In this document: piece by piece, positions 46,072 to 57,804 of the stretch | How positions within the stretch are numbered: the first letter of the stretch is position 1 | Layout of the letters: each line of letters opens with the position of its first letter | NCBI GenBank assembly: GCA_022059125.1 | Contig: JAEUWY010000004.1 | Location: 2,170,001 to 2,234,000, forward strand | DNA length: 64,000 nt | Reading direction: 5' to 3' | From: Corynespora cassiicola | Taxonomy: Eukaryota > Ascomycota > Dothideomycetes > Pleosporales > Corynesporascaceae | Made by a program: the position numbers and the translations under genes | The notes under the pieces: generated by a model | The model's database searches: none | The model's input: only the letters and a program-made list of their open reading frames with translations | Told to the model about the DNA's origin: nothing

Positions 46072-47692
46072 ATGATGTTGCCAACTTCACACAAGGACGC
46101 AATATTGACTCTTATTAGCTCCGATCCGGTCAGTTACAAGGAGTCCATTGTTGGCCTGCTCAACGTCAATGAGGGTACGTCCAGCCTTGCGACATCTCCG
46201 GCCATCTTGCTTCCCCCACAACCACGTGATTTCCCATGCAAAAGAAGCTTACATGTGCTAGAAAAACTTATTAGGGCCGGAAAGCAGGCTGAAAAAGATG
46301 CAGATAGGATCCAGCAGCCGATTAAAGAGGTGCACTGGCTACGAAGCATGAGCCATGAAGAGCAGGAAGAGAGTCGATTTTACAGAGACAAGAGCCGGCA
46401 GATGAGAGAGGAGAGTAAGAAGGTCAACGAATCAAATAATCAATTACGGGAAGAAAAGAAAAAGTTGAAGAACGACAACAGGCGAAAGCAGATGAAGATT
46501 GAGAGATTGAGCCGGTTCAATCGGCTTCTGCGGGAGAGAAATCCTTCAGATGGAAATGTTGAGGTTCTGGAAGAGCAAAACGTCGGTCCTGGCACTGTGG
46601 ATTCTGGACCAGCTATTAAAAGAGAGATTGTTGGTGATGAGGATGAGCCGATTGCTATGACTAGTACACCAGAAAGCGTGGAATTATCACAGCAGGATAG
46701 CGGAAAGATAATGGAGCAAGAGGATGTCGATATCCTGGAGGAGCAGATCGCTTCTGAGTTTTCGAAAATTCGGCAAGTGATAAAGCAAGAGAATAGCGAG
46801 GATCTATATTATATTAGTGTTATCCCTAGCGCCCAAGAAGCTCGAGAAACAATAAAGCCAGAACATGATCAAGAGATGGAACAGGTTAATCCCGAGCCTT
46901 CAGAAGCGAACACTGTTGCCCCTGGCGCGGAACCAAGGAGAACGAGAAGTCAGGGCAATATTGAAATCGTGAAAGAGCCGGTTGTGGCCCTCGTTTCGCC
47001 GGAACCCAGTATAGTAACAAAGCTCGAGGAGGATGAGAATATAGACCAAGATGATTTTACATCCTTGAAAAAGCGAAGTGTCGCTCCTGGGGAAGCCGTC
47101 CAAGTAATGAAGCAGGACGACCAAACCATGGAGCAAAATGGATCAGAAGAGATGGAAAGGTATGCTACTTCAGACTTCAGCGATGCTTCAACCTTCATGT
47201 TTACTGAAACACACCAGGTCTACTTTTGGCTTTACTCAGTCCACCATCGCGGTCAATCGCACCATGAGAGACAGGCGTATCCAAGTAAGGGCATTGAACC
47301 AAGTCTTCTGGGCCCCATCCGGCGATTCCTGGGGCTGGCAGGATATCGGCATGCTCCCCGAGCCAACAGCCGACGCTTTGAAAGAAAAAATAGCCATATG
47401 TTACGATTCCAAACCCTTGTGGAGGCCAGTAACCCGCTATCCCGAAACGCAGTATATTCGCGATATATGCATCGGGCATTACCTGTACTTCAAAGGCAAA
47501 GGCAAGGTGATTCGCACACGGTCAAGAGACAGCAAGGAAAGAGCTTGTGATACGTGCATCAAACGGAAGAGGCCTTGTGTCTGGATCGTCTTGAGTCCAG
47601 GGGACAGATGGGACATTGGCTGGTATCCTTTGCCTGAGGCATACCGTCGGGGCAAACAGTGGACCGATGTCGAATTTTGGATACGAGAATGA
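46072..47692 (+). CDS. Intact accessory protein: coiled coil, SUMO-like motifs and C-terminal Cys module
   Basis: Two exons (46072-47159 and 47218-47692; 58-nt intron) encode 520 residues without damage. Residues ~60-160 form a basic coiled coil (REESKKVNESNNQLREEKKK; NRRKQMKIERLSRFNRLLRE). The acidic middle part repeats psi-K-x-E sites: IKRE, IKQE and IKPE, within EQ/ED-rich sequence. After the splice it becomes structured: VRALNQVFWAPSGDSWGWQD, KPLWRPVTRYPETQYIRDIC, then the module ERACDTCIKRKRPCVWIVLS and GWYPLPEAYRRGKQWTDVEF. The C-x2-C-x6-C pattern resembles part of a zinc cluster but lacks the second half. A nuclear or DNA-associated role is a guess. The first ATG is at 46072, an adjacent one at 46075. 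Confidence 0.8.
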
Positions 47693-48095
47693 CGACCGAC
47701 AGGGCGAAGACAACGGCACGTACAATCTTATACCTTTTTCTCTTTCTGTTAAGGCCGGGTTCATGAGATGACGGCTTTTTGAGCACCCGGTGGCTGGTGG
47801 CCTCCCTTGAGCGATCGAGTCAACGTTCGGTAGCTATCTGTTCATCCAAACACAAGCTTGTGGGTGGTTTCCTCGAGTTTTGCAGTACTCAAGTGAAAGT
47901 GACATGCATTCTAGTTGTTTCTAACCAGACAAAGGTCCTATCACTATCCACCATACCCAGTCACCCTCCAGGGTCTTCTGTCGCGTGGAGCGAATATCAA
48001 CTTTCAACAACTAGGCGAACAAAACTGTGCCAACAAACTTCCTCTTCCTTCAGGTATCATACGAAATCATTCCCGATCCTCGTTGCAAATAGGCC
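47693..48095. other. Intergenic, convergent 3' flanks
   Basis: No gene seen. Confidence 0.45.
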
Positions 48096-48915
48096 CTACT
48101 TCAGCAGCTTCCTCGTTGCCGTCTCCATCCAAAGCTTCGTGTACAAGCGGTGGGCTAACTGGATTGCTGCTGGCTGGGGCGCACCATTCTTGCCTTCAGG
48201 CGTGGTATCCACAAAAACGCTCTTGAGGTGAAAAGTCGCCGTCTTGTTCTCCTCATCCTTGGTGACCTCCATGGCGAAGAGTCCGTCGCTGGGTCGGTGG
48301 TCGGCAACGGTCGGGGAATCGCCGCATCGCACGATGACCTGTGAATTTCCGTCAAGTTAGCCTAGCAATCCCAATTGCACCTAAAATCGCAAAAATATGC
48401 CAGTGAGGACGGAAATGCCTTCATACCTTCTCAGGAGTGTGTTCCACCACCTCAAAATGATCCGTAATCTTGGTGCCGACAGGGTACTCGCTCTCCGCAA
48501 GCTCCTTGCGATCCCACAGGTCCTGCTCCCTACCCGGCAGCGCACGATACTTCTTCTCCAAAAACCTCCGCTGGAACAAGTACCCGGCCCCGCTCCACAC
48601 GCCGCGGCAGAAGTCGCGCGTGAGCTGCGCCTGGTCGGTCGTCTTGAGCTTATCGAGCGGGATCGTCTTGACGGCGTGGTCGATGCACGAGGGCGGGTTG
48701 GACCCCGGGTTGTGCTTTGTAAAAGTCGCCGACTTGAGGTCTGGATCTGACGTGTCGTACGGCACGAACTTGGTGCCCCGCGTCCAGAGTGAGAAGCCCG
48801 CGTAGCCAATGGCGACGTTGGCGACGCCGGCGCCTGCAATGCCAAGGACGATGCCGATGACGCGCTTGCCCGGGGGCAGCTTTTTTATCTGAGGGGGCGG
48901 CGCGATGGTGTTCAT
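48096..48915 (-). CDS. Conserved fungal protein with one N-terminal membrane helix
   Basis: Two exons (48915-48427 and 48338-48096) give 243 residues. After a short polar start, residues ~20-42 form a helix (VIGIVLGIAGAGVANVAIGY). The soluble part carries conserved blocks: TRDFCRGVWSGAGYLFQRRF, LEKKYRALPGREQDLWDRKE, YPVGTKITDHFEVVEHTPEK, IVRCGDSPTV, RPSDGLFAMEVTKDEENKTA, then TFHLKSVFVDT and the end AHRLYTKLWMETATRKLLK. I recognise the pattern as a widespread uncharacterised ascomycete family; its fold and function are not known to me. The splice (GAG AAG | GTC ATC) keeps the frame. Confidence 0.85.
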
Positions 48916-49230
48916 GGCGTATGGAGGACGGGGTGGGTCAATTGGAGAGGACGGGGGTGGAGGGCGAGGTAGATTCGAGGGTGCGTTGTGGTGTTGAGCT
49001 CGGGAGATTTTGAGAGCTTGGGCCTGCTGTCGTCCCGTCGGGTGTCGGTCGGTTTTTGATTTCGCAATGGGACGGCCATGGTTCCGCCCGCGGCTCGAGA
49101 CGAGGCGTGCGGCTTGCGCCGATTAGGGAACCCGGGCACGCGATCGCATCAATGGTGTTCAGCGGCTTCAATCGAACTCAATCTCAATTACACTACTTGT
49201 ACGGTTGTCTTTCCATGCCTTCTCCAAATT

Positions 49231-51258
49231 CTACTCAGGAACCAGATTCCAGATGCTCTTCCAGTAATCGCAACGCTTCCCCCTTCCGCCCTCCCACTCA
49301 TATGCATCGACGATGCTAAAGTCGTTCTGCAATCCAGGACCAGTGAAGAGCGAAATGTTGAAGGGCGCAGCACCAGGCAGCGGGGCGGGAATTTGTATGA
49401 GCGCCCCGCCTGTCTGGTTCAAATTCACCATCCTGCGATCCCAAGCCGCAAATACTGGCCAGTCTTCCAGCCCACTTGCACCTGTTCCATTGGCGCTTGC
49501 CCCATTTGCGGTTGCTGAATCAATAGAGGGATTCGAGTGGATGATAAAGTTGCCCCAAATCTTCTGGAACGCTGAGACGAAATCGGGTCCTTGATAAACC
49601 GCAGCCGGGCCAAAGTAGGCCGTGGAATCAGAGCCGTGCAAAGCAGGAATCACACTGTACTGATACTTGTAGCCAGTGCGCCCGTTGGAGTTGTAGGCCT
49701 CTGCAAGCCAGTAGCTTGGGCAGACAAAGGTGGTCTCTGCATAAATAGTGTTGGCCCGTTGCTGCTGGCCTGTAGCGAGCACACTGACGTTCAGGGCAGT
49801 CGCCCCCTCGTTCCCAGACGTGGCAAAGCGGGTAAGGCCGTCAGATTCCGTACTGACATTTGAAGACGGGTAATAGTATAGGAGCTTGGCAATGTCGTCC
49901 TCCTTGAACAGAGGAAATACCAGGCGGATCCATGCAACCAAGTCGTCTTCGGTATTAATCGTCTGCGGCACGAAGTAGGGCGCCTCTTCGGCATTGTTGC
50001 CAGAGAGGTGGTTCAGCCCATTGAGTTTGCGATTGAGAAGGGCCTGGCTAGGAGTTGTTTGCAAAAAGGTGCCGTCAGTAACGGGAAGGAAGCCCCAACT
50101 GCCATAGGTTCCAGAGCGGGAGACGTCTACGGATGCTGTTTGAAGCGTTTCAGTGTCTTTTGAGACAAGGCATTCGAAGATTGTTTGTGAGCTGTTTCCG
50201 TATGCCCGCTGGGGAGCACAGCCAGCTGCCGAAGCAAAGGCATAGTACGACTGCGTTGGTACCCAGTCGCTATATCCATACTGCTGAGGCAGATATGGTG
50301 AGGCAGATATAGACTGTGCCATGCGTCAATGGTAGTCAAAATGATTTCGGTACTATTCTTACGTTTTTGAAGAGCGATGTGCCCAAAGTACCACCATAGG
50401 CGATATCCTGCAACATGACTGAGCCGCCACCTGATTTAGGTAAGCGTGATTCTGGAGCACTTGATACCGGTCAAAAATACCTGCGGAAATGCCCGAAATG
50501 GTGACCTGTGTTGGATCGCCTCCAAAGAGCTCAATATAAGACTGAACCCATTGCAGAGCGAAATACTGGTCTAGCAATCCAGCATTGACGACGCCATTTC
50601 GGTGGACCTCGTCTCCAGCAAGGAAGCCAAATGCTCCGAGCTGCGAAATGATCAGTATTATATTTTTGAGCTGTAATAACAGTACTTGCCCTGTATTGAA
50701 TAGATACTCCAACGAAACCATTCTGATTCTCGTTGATGATGGATGAAAGATCCTGGGTTCCATCACCTACTCCGTAGCCGCCTCCATGAATCCATACAAG
50801 GACCGGAAGTCCAGTTGCATTCTGAGGAGCATATACACTGAGGAACAGACAGTCTTCAGATCCTGGCTGTACTGGCCCAAATCCGGGCCCAGCGTTGGTA
50901 CTTTGCGGGCATCCGGATCCAAAAGAAGATGCTGAAATGACAGAGCTACGATTGACGGATGGAATTCGTGGAGGTTGCCATCTCAATGAGTCTATTGGGG
51001 GCTCCGCAAAGCGGATGCTACAAATTTTATTAGTGCGATTCGAATTAGAAAGGATATGGTGGCATACCCTTTGAAAGTGTTGAGTCTTGTTGATGCATTG
51101 GCAACGCCCTCGTAAACAGCATAGCCCAGATCCACTTGGAGAGGGTTCGACGGTGTGCTCGATTGGCGTTTAGCTTGAGCGAAAGGCTTCGTGTTCGAAG
51201 ATCCCGCGGCCGAAGCCACGCTCGACACGAACAGCAGTGCGCCTGCAAAACCCCTCAT
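49231..51258 (-). CDS. Secreted type-B carboxylesterase/lipase
   Basis: Five exons (51258-51068, 51017-50690, 50640-50481, 50430-50363 and 50313-49231) give 609 residues, typical for the family. The signal peptide is MRGFAGALLFVSSVASAAGS. The alpha/beta-hydrolase landmarks follow: IRFAEPPIDSLRWQPP, EDCLFLSVYAP, the oxyanion hole LVWIHGGGYGVGDG, LGAFGFL, DQYFALQWVQSYIELFGGDP, and the nucleophile elbow G-I-S-A-G in place of the usual G-E-S-A-G. That elbow is split by an intron. Later come EEAPYFVP, ALHGSDSTAYFG (catalytic His) and a C-terminus ending in IWNLVPE. Many N-x-S/T sites fit secretion. It should hydrolyse esters outside the cell; the substrate is unknown. The second intron is GC-AG. 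Confidence 0.93.
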
Positions 51259-53242
51259 TGTCGTAGGAATGCGTGGTTAGTGCCTTTCATCATGACCGAG
51301 CCCTGGTTTTATAGCTTTTGGGGATTTTAGGGCAGACAGGTCCCCTGGAAGCTCGTCATCATCAAGTGTTAGTATCCATCTAGCGACAGGAACCTTTCCG
51401 GTTGACCTAACGTTATTCACCATGAGTTGCACGTAGCGCTTACTTGGCAGGGACGAATACCATTACCATCCAGGATTGGTATGAGTCGAAATGATGATCC
51501 GTATGAGCCGGTCGCTAGCGATTCAGCGATGGGTTCAATTCCGTTGCATTGTGGCGTAAGCCACCCTGGTTGAGATGGCGCCGGACTAGCGGGGCGTGCA
51601 TCTCCTAGCATCTCCACGATTTAGATCGTAGTAACAAACCCTCCAAATCTCCACGACTTGTCCGGCAGGTATCGTCGGCCCAAACCAGCATCGAAGAGCC
51701 GACCATGATTACAAAGTCACTCATCTTTGTTTGTGCTTGAAAATTTCTCCTGTTAGGCACTAGGTTTTAGCGGCAAAAATAGGCACTGTTTTAGTTTAGT
51801 GTGTGTGGCTGTTCTTCACGACGAGATAGTGAATTTCCAAGCATCGGCATATCGCACTTTCGGCTCGGTTGCGTGTTCCGAGCAGCCTCATCACTGCAAT
51901 CGAGACAAGTAGCGAAGCGCCGTAGCCGGGGTATGTGTGTGGTAAAACGCCTTTGATTATTTTTCTCTGAGCCCCGTGGTGATTGGGCATTCTTGGTGCA
52001 TGTACCCGACTGTATTGACTTGCTACACGCCAACGTTGCAAAATGCCATCAGCTAGCGGCTAGCAACGACTAAACGTTTGTACACAGAAATATGCGAGCC
52101 AAAAGCAGTCTGCATCCATTGTTGCATACGCCCATGAACCAAATGTACACGTTGGATAGGGACGTCTTGGATTGTGTGTAGGAGACCATGACATCCCAGC
52201 TTCACCGTCCTGTTGCGCGCACGATAGCGCTCAAATCCAGTCGCGGAGAAGATTATATAAGCTGTACCTTTTTTTGTAAGATGTCCCGAATCCTATAGAC
52301 AAGGATATCTTGAGCTGCCAAAATGTTGAGCACGATCCACGGAAAAACAAAGCATTACGGTGTACTAAGATGCCAACCCGAGTTTGTCATCAATACCAAG
52401 GGATATCGCATCGGGCGAAGGTCCCAACCTAGTAAACGAATGTGCTGTACATGAACAGGGTTCAGCAATATCTGCGTCAGGCATCTTTCGTCCAAAGTGG
52501 CTGCAATCCTCAAGCATTGCTGCAAATGGCGCCAAAGTCGTCTGAGAGAGTCGATCAAGTAGTTGATGAATCGAATAGGTCTGCTGCAGCTTTACACGCT
52601 ACTGCAGGCATAGAACACCACTGGATAGCGATGTGCATTTAGCAGCTGCATGCAGCCATTGCGTGCAAGGCTATTTGGCAAAGCTGGTGACAGAAGGCAG
52701 CGGAAGGGGTCTTGGGAACATGCACATGGATGATTCTGTAGCGGATGCAATGCGTCTGATGATTGCGTGCTGGTGTGGGCGACCGCGGACGAGTCTCGGC
52801 GCGGGGAGCTATCCTGGCCCGTGCTAGCCGGGCTGTGAACACCACAACGCATCCAACCACCCCCTCAAGCTTGCTGCGATACATTCCCGACCACCGTGAT
52901 TTCGCCAGGTCTTTTGGTTCGATGGGGCGATATTTCTCTTGCATCCAGCAATATGCCCAGGGAAATCCCTCATCGTACACACATCGTAGGAAATCTGTCG
53001 AGCGCCCCGAAAATGTCACCCCAACAACAACCACTGCAAGAAGAAGCACATTGTGCCAACACCGATCAGATGCCATAAGGTCTACAAGAGCACACCCAGA
53101 AGATATGGGCATTTGACGCATCATCAAAATAAGTCCGACGAGGCTGCAGCAGGAAGCCGCTCAGCTCAAACGCCGTGTCGCCCCAAGTCGATACCGCGAT
53201 TCGATGGCGACAAGCAATATTTCGCGGATGGTCGAATCTAAA
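51259..53242. other. Intergenic left of the transposon
   Basis: About 2 kb. Open frames on both strands at 52639-53127 overlap each other and have no recognisable domain. No gene I can support. Confidence 0.4.
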
Positions 53243-53244
53243 TA

Positions 53245-53283
53245 GAGTCACTAATCATCAGCCGGGCCACATCATCAAGCGAG
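53245..53283 (+). repeat. Left terminal inverted repeat, 39 bp
   Basis: Exact reverse complement of 55541-55579; preceded by TA. Confidence 0.95.
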
Positions 53284-55540
53284 CCATAAACGTCAAAAAT
53301 CGTCAGCATTCAACACTGATTAATTACACAACAACTACGTAATTAAATATTACAATAATATAAATTATCGTAATTTACTATATAAAAAAGCTACTTATTA
53401 TATTATTTATTTATTTAAATTTTATTTTATAATATTATAAAGAGTTCCGGCGATACTATATATTTTTAATATTTACTTTTAAAATATTTAAAACTTAATT
53501 ATCGCGACTACTACTTATACCTAAATATATTAAATTTAGTAATAAAAAAAATACTATTAAATAAGTAATATCTAAATATTAATAAAGTATTTATTTGTTT
53601 TTTTTATTAGCGGTACGCGTATATAAAGTGTTTAAAAATACTATAATAGTAAAAACAGCTAAAAAAAAATTAATACAGAAAAAAGCAGCTAAATAATAAG
53701 CTTTTATATTTATATAGAAGAAAGTTTTTTTATAAATTTTTATAGAGGTCTAATTTTAAAAATTTTTATAAACTTTATATTAAATAAAGTAAATAATAAA
53801 AAAGTTATATAACAGGCAGTTAGAGATATACTAAATAATCTAATTTATATAAAAATATAAACTTTTATTATTTTTTTTATTTAATTAATTAAGAGCGTAT
53901 AATTATAATAAGTTAATTTTAAAATTATTTTTAACTTTTCTAAGTAATACAGAAAAAAAATATAGCATATAAACAGCGTATAAATATAATATAAATAAAA
54001 AAAAAGTAATACTGGGGCAGGCTCGGCGGTTCTAAGTTATACTTAACTTTAAATAATATACTATAAAACGTAATATATATTATATATAACTAAAAAATAA
54101 AAAGCTAGTATTAATTATTAAGTATATTTTTGTTTCTAGATTAATTTACAGACTTTTAATTATTATTAAAACGTTATATTATAATAAAAAATAAATAGTA
54201 TTAGATAGCTTAAATATATCTACTAAATATAACTATATAATATTATTTTACGGTTAGACTAATAACAAACTTAGATTTTAGTAAATTAAATTATTTAAAG
54301 CTAAAACTGTTTTTAATAATTCTCTATAATAATAACTTTTTATTATTAATAATTATTTATTATATATTAATAGTTATTATATTTTATATGCTTTAAGACA
54401 TAATATTATAATTATTATCTTTTCTTTCTACACTACCTATATTCTTTAACTTCTTAATATAAAACTTTTTTTTTTTTATAAATAGAGTATTTAAGGTTTT
54501 TATATAATTTTATACAGTTTTTTAATACTTTTAATATTAGTAAAAAAAAGTTTTTAGCGTTATATAGTAAAACGCAGAAAAAAGTATTTATAAAAATAAA
54601 TATTATTAGTATTTAAAGGCACTCTAAACTGTAATCTATCTATATTAACTATTTTTTAAAAAAAAATTAATATAACTTTATTAAATTACTAAAATAAGTT
54701 TAAATTTTTAGCTAAATTAATTTTATTACAATCTAATAACGTTTATAAAAGTTATATTAATATTAAAAAAAAAAATATTAATAAAGCGGATATCCGCTAC
54801 TCGAATAAAAAAAACTATCTACCTCTAACATTTTAATATAATACTATTATAATATTACTATATTTTTTTAAAAAAAGTTTAGCAGATAGTAAGTATTAAA
54901 AAAAGTTAATAATAATTTTTATAAAGCTTTTAAATAGTATAGTAGATCTAGCGTTAGTTAAAAAAGTAAAAAAAATTAAAAATATGTTTAACGAAACTTA
55001 GGCCTAGCTAGTTATTAATACTATAATACTTTACTAATATAAAATATATAAGTATAAAAAAAGTGCGAAAAAAGATTTTAAGTAATTACTATTAAAAAAA
55101 TATATTTTTATATATAAAAATGTCTAAAAAATATTAAAAAATAAAGCTGAGAAAAAAAGAGTAAAAAATAATTAAAACTGCTATTAACGTTATCTAACTA
55201 GTAATTATATTTCTAAATTTAACGTCGCACGCGAAAATATTACTATAATAAATTTAGTAAAAGTATATTATTTTTATAAATTTTTTTATTATATATTTTA
55301 GGCTTACAGACAGAGAGTTACAGTAATAAACAATATTAAGTAGAATATTAAAAATTAACTTATAAGCGGCAGAAAGTAAGCTTTTAATACTACTTTTATA
55401 AATTTTATAAAAGTCTAAATTAATAATATTAAAAAATTAGATTATACAGAGTTATAATTAGGTACTAAAAACGTGTAATTTACTACGGGAACTGGGCTTG
55501 TTTTGGTGTTGATAAATGCGGTGTTATTTTACGAATTCGA

Positions 55541-55579
55541 CTCGCTTGATGATGTGGCCCGGCTGATGATTAGTGACTC
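55541..55579 (-). repeat. Right terminal inverted repeat, 39 bp
   Basis: Exact reverse complement of 53245-53283; followed by TA. Confidence 0.95.
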
Positions 55580-55581
55580 TA

Positions 55582-56286
55582 TCCCTTGACAGACCCCTGC
55601 ACTGCATAGCCTACGGCGGCTATTCGGGGCGTCATTGGCACGCTTCGGCGTCTCCCAAAGCCGCCAGCCACGCGGGGATTACACAGCCTGTAAGCGTCGA
55701 GGAAACCCATCCTTCGGGATTGAAAAGGCATGGCAATAGACCAAAGTCATCTTCAAGCGCAAAAAAGAGATTTCATCGCCGAAGATGGGCTGTTTGATGT
55801 TTTTGCGCCTTCAAGCCAAAGTGCATCAACCAGAGTCCTCGGCACCAGGAATCGCGGGCTAGATGCCGGAATCGACACAAAAGAGGAGCATCAAAGGCCC
55901 TTGGTCCACAGCAAGACCCCTTGCCTGTTCCATTGCCTGCTCTCTGCATGCGTTACCGAACTGGTGGGCTTGCTGTCTAAGAGACGAGACAGATTGAAAC
56001 TAGAATCAACGGGAAGATCAAACCTCTCAGAGATGTCCCATGGGTGCTACAGTCTCGGTTGTGCCATGTAAATGGACTTTTCCGTCTTGCCATATATATT
56101 TGATCGGGGTTAAAGCACAGCTTTGGCCGCCTCATGAAGCTTTCGTATCTTAGCAACGCTCGTCGGCGAACATCCGCCTTGTACCGATCGGACACCACGC
56201 CACGCTCTTAACCGCGAGGATCCCTTTTCTTGATCCCCGACTTCTGTCCAGCGACACCAACATCTTTTCCAGTGCTTGGAAATGCA
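55582..56286. other. Intergenic right of the transposon
   Basis: A 113-codon frame at 55730-56071 has no recognisable character. The rest is the promoter of the SAT4 gene. Confidence 0.4.
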
Positions 56287-57804
56287 ATGGACTTCGACCC
56301 ATTGCGATTCCCACCTGCGGGTGTCACATCCCACTTTGTGGATCCTCGGTTCCTAGGGCTGCCTTTGCTGGTCACTGCCGGTGTATGCCTGCCCTTGGTC
56401 TTGTTGTTTGCCGCGGTGCGGATATATGCCCGACTGGCAGTCGACAAAACCTGGAAATTAAATGACTGTACGAGCTTGCCATTACATCTATTTATCGCAA
56501 TGCTGACTGACCATAGACGTTCTCTGCTTAACTTGCGTATGTCAGCTTTCTTGAATACCCGCTCGGGTTCGTATTCTAACGAAGTCGTAGGCTGCTGGAG
56601 TCGCACTCATTGCTTTCACGGTCCCGTGTTCGTAGCTCGCCTCCTACCAAAGATATTGTTTACTGATAATCGCAGTTGTTCTGAGCAAACCCAACGGCTA
56701 CCGTGCATATGATGTTCAGCTGGGAGAAATCGACAAGGCTGCGCTTCTTGTACGGATTTTGGCCCCCGTATTCATATAGTTCTTTTTACTCACACTAACT
56801 AGAACCGTCATGCCCTATTCATCTCACTCGGCCCTGTACTCTGGCTGATCAAACTTTCATTGTTCGGGTTTTTATTAGATGCGTTTGGCTCAGTCCGCTG
56901 GTTCAAGAATTGTTCCTTCATCGGGATTGTCGCCAGCGGTCTCATCTTTGCAACCTATACCATCATCGCCACCATGACGTGCGGGCCTTTGCCTGAGTCA
57001 AATGCCAGGTCATATCTCAATGGGCTTAATCGCAAAGATTGCTCATCATCTAACGGACTTCTCTCCACCATCGGGTTATTTATGGTCGCAACCGATTCTG
57101 CCAGCAACGTGTACCTCATGGTCTTACCTCTACCTCTAATCCCCAAGATGGGTCTTACTTCACAACAAAGGAATGGGATTTATCTGATTCAGATAGTTGG
57201 CCTACTGTAGGTTGAAGATTCAAATCTCGTTTTCCCTACTGACAGAGAACAGTGGCTGTGCCAGTGGTTTGGCCGCATTATTTTATCGCATCAAGTCTCG
57301 ACAGTCGACGGATGTTACGGGCAGCCAGATTCCCTTTGTTGCAGCCATGTGAGGTGGTCACACCTCATTCTATCAATAAAATTACTGATTGTTTCTAGCA
57401 TCATCGAAGTTGCAATGAGTCTCATTGTCACGTCCATGCCATCCTTGCTCTCAGTCTGGCGACACTACGCCTACCCAGATTTAACCGATGTTACACCCAG
57501 CTCTACCCCAAATATGCGCCTCGTCAGCTCAATGTCAACAGTTCTCCCCTCGCTATCTCCCCCGCCTCCTACAGAGAGCAGGTCCACGTGGCGTAAAGCA
57601 CACCACAGTGTTGATGATCTGCCCTACAGAAAAGCGTCATCCGAATACTCGCGTTACCAAAATTCTCCGCACGATCCACGCATGAAGGCTCTCCCAAAAA
57701 CACCATTGCCTTTAACCGTACCTCCATCACCGCAGACGCCATTATCACCAACCAGTGCGAGGAGTATGCAGCTGCAAATCATGATGCATAGTTCAGTTCG
57801 ATGA
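56287..57804 (+). CDS. Second SAT4-family (rhodopsin-like) membrane protein
   Basis: About seven exons, starting at the ATG at 56287 (MDFDPLRFPPAGVTSHFVDP). Helix 1 is PLLVTAGVCLPLVLLFAAVR with IYARLAVDKTWKLNDY, then YVLCLTC, AAGVALIAFT, KPNGYRAYDVQLGEIDKAAL, a helix 4 region (LGPVLWLIKLSLFGFLLDAF), GLIFATYTIIATMTCGP, SNVYLMVLPLPLIPKMGLTS, and EVAMSLIVTSMPSLLSVWRH. The layout is that of the SAT4 family, with Cys in the outer loop after helix 5. The C-terminal ~100 residues are Ser/Pro-rich. Short exons near 56517-56627 have weak donors, so their edges are approximate. It is only distantly similar to the SAT4 gene at 1370-2963. It lies right beside the transposon but is not visibly damaged. 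Confidence 0.8.

Larger units (their letters stand above)
53245..55579. mobile_element. RIP-degraded TIR DNA transposon, TA target duplication (Tc1/mariner-Fot1/pogo type)
   Basis: The ends are perfect 39-bp inverted repeats: 53245-53283 (beginning GAGTCACTAATCATCAGCCG) and 55541-55579 (its exact reverse complement). TA flanks both (53243-53244 and 55580-55581), the target duplication expected for Tc1/mariner-superfamily elements. At 2335 bp the size fits a fungal Fot1/pogo-type element. The interior from about 53330 to 55480 is overwhelmingly A/T, dense in TpA and poor in CpA and TpG, with no frame of 60 codons on either strand, as expected after heavy RIP. No transposase residues remain, so the superfamily assignment rests on TIR and TSD only. 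Confidence 0.85.

Noticed and set aside
52639..53127. 162-codon minus-strand frame next to the transposon
   Set aside because: It has one hydrophobic stretch but otherwise a random composition, and a + strand frame overlaps it. Not enough to call.
55730..56071. 113-codon + strand frame right of the transposon
   Set aside because: No recognisable features and no splice or promoter support.
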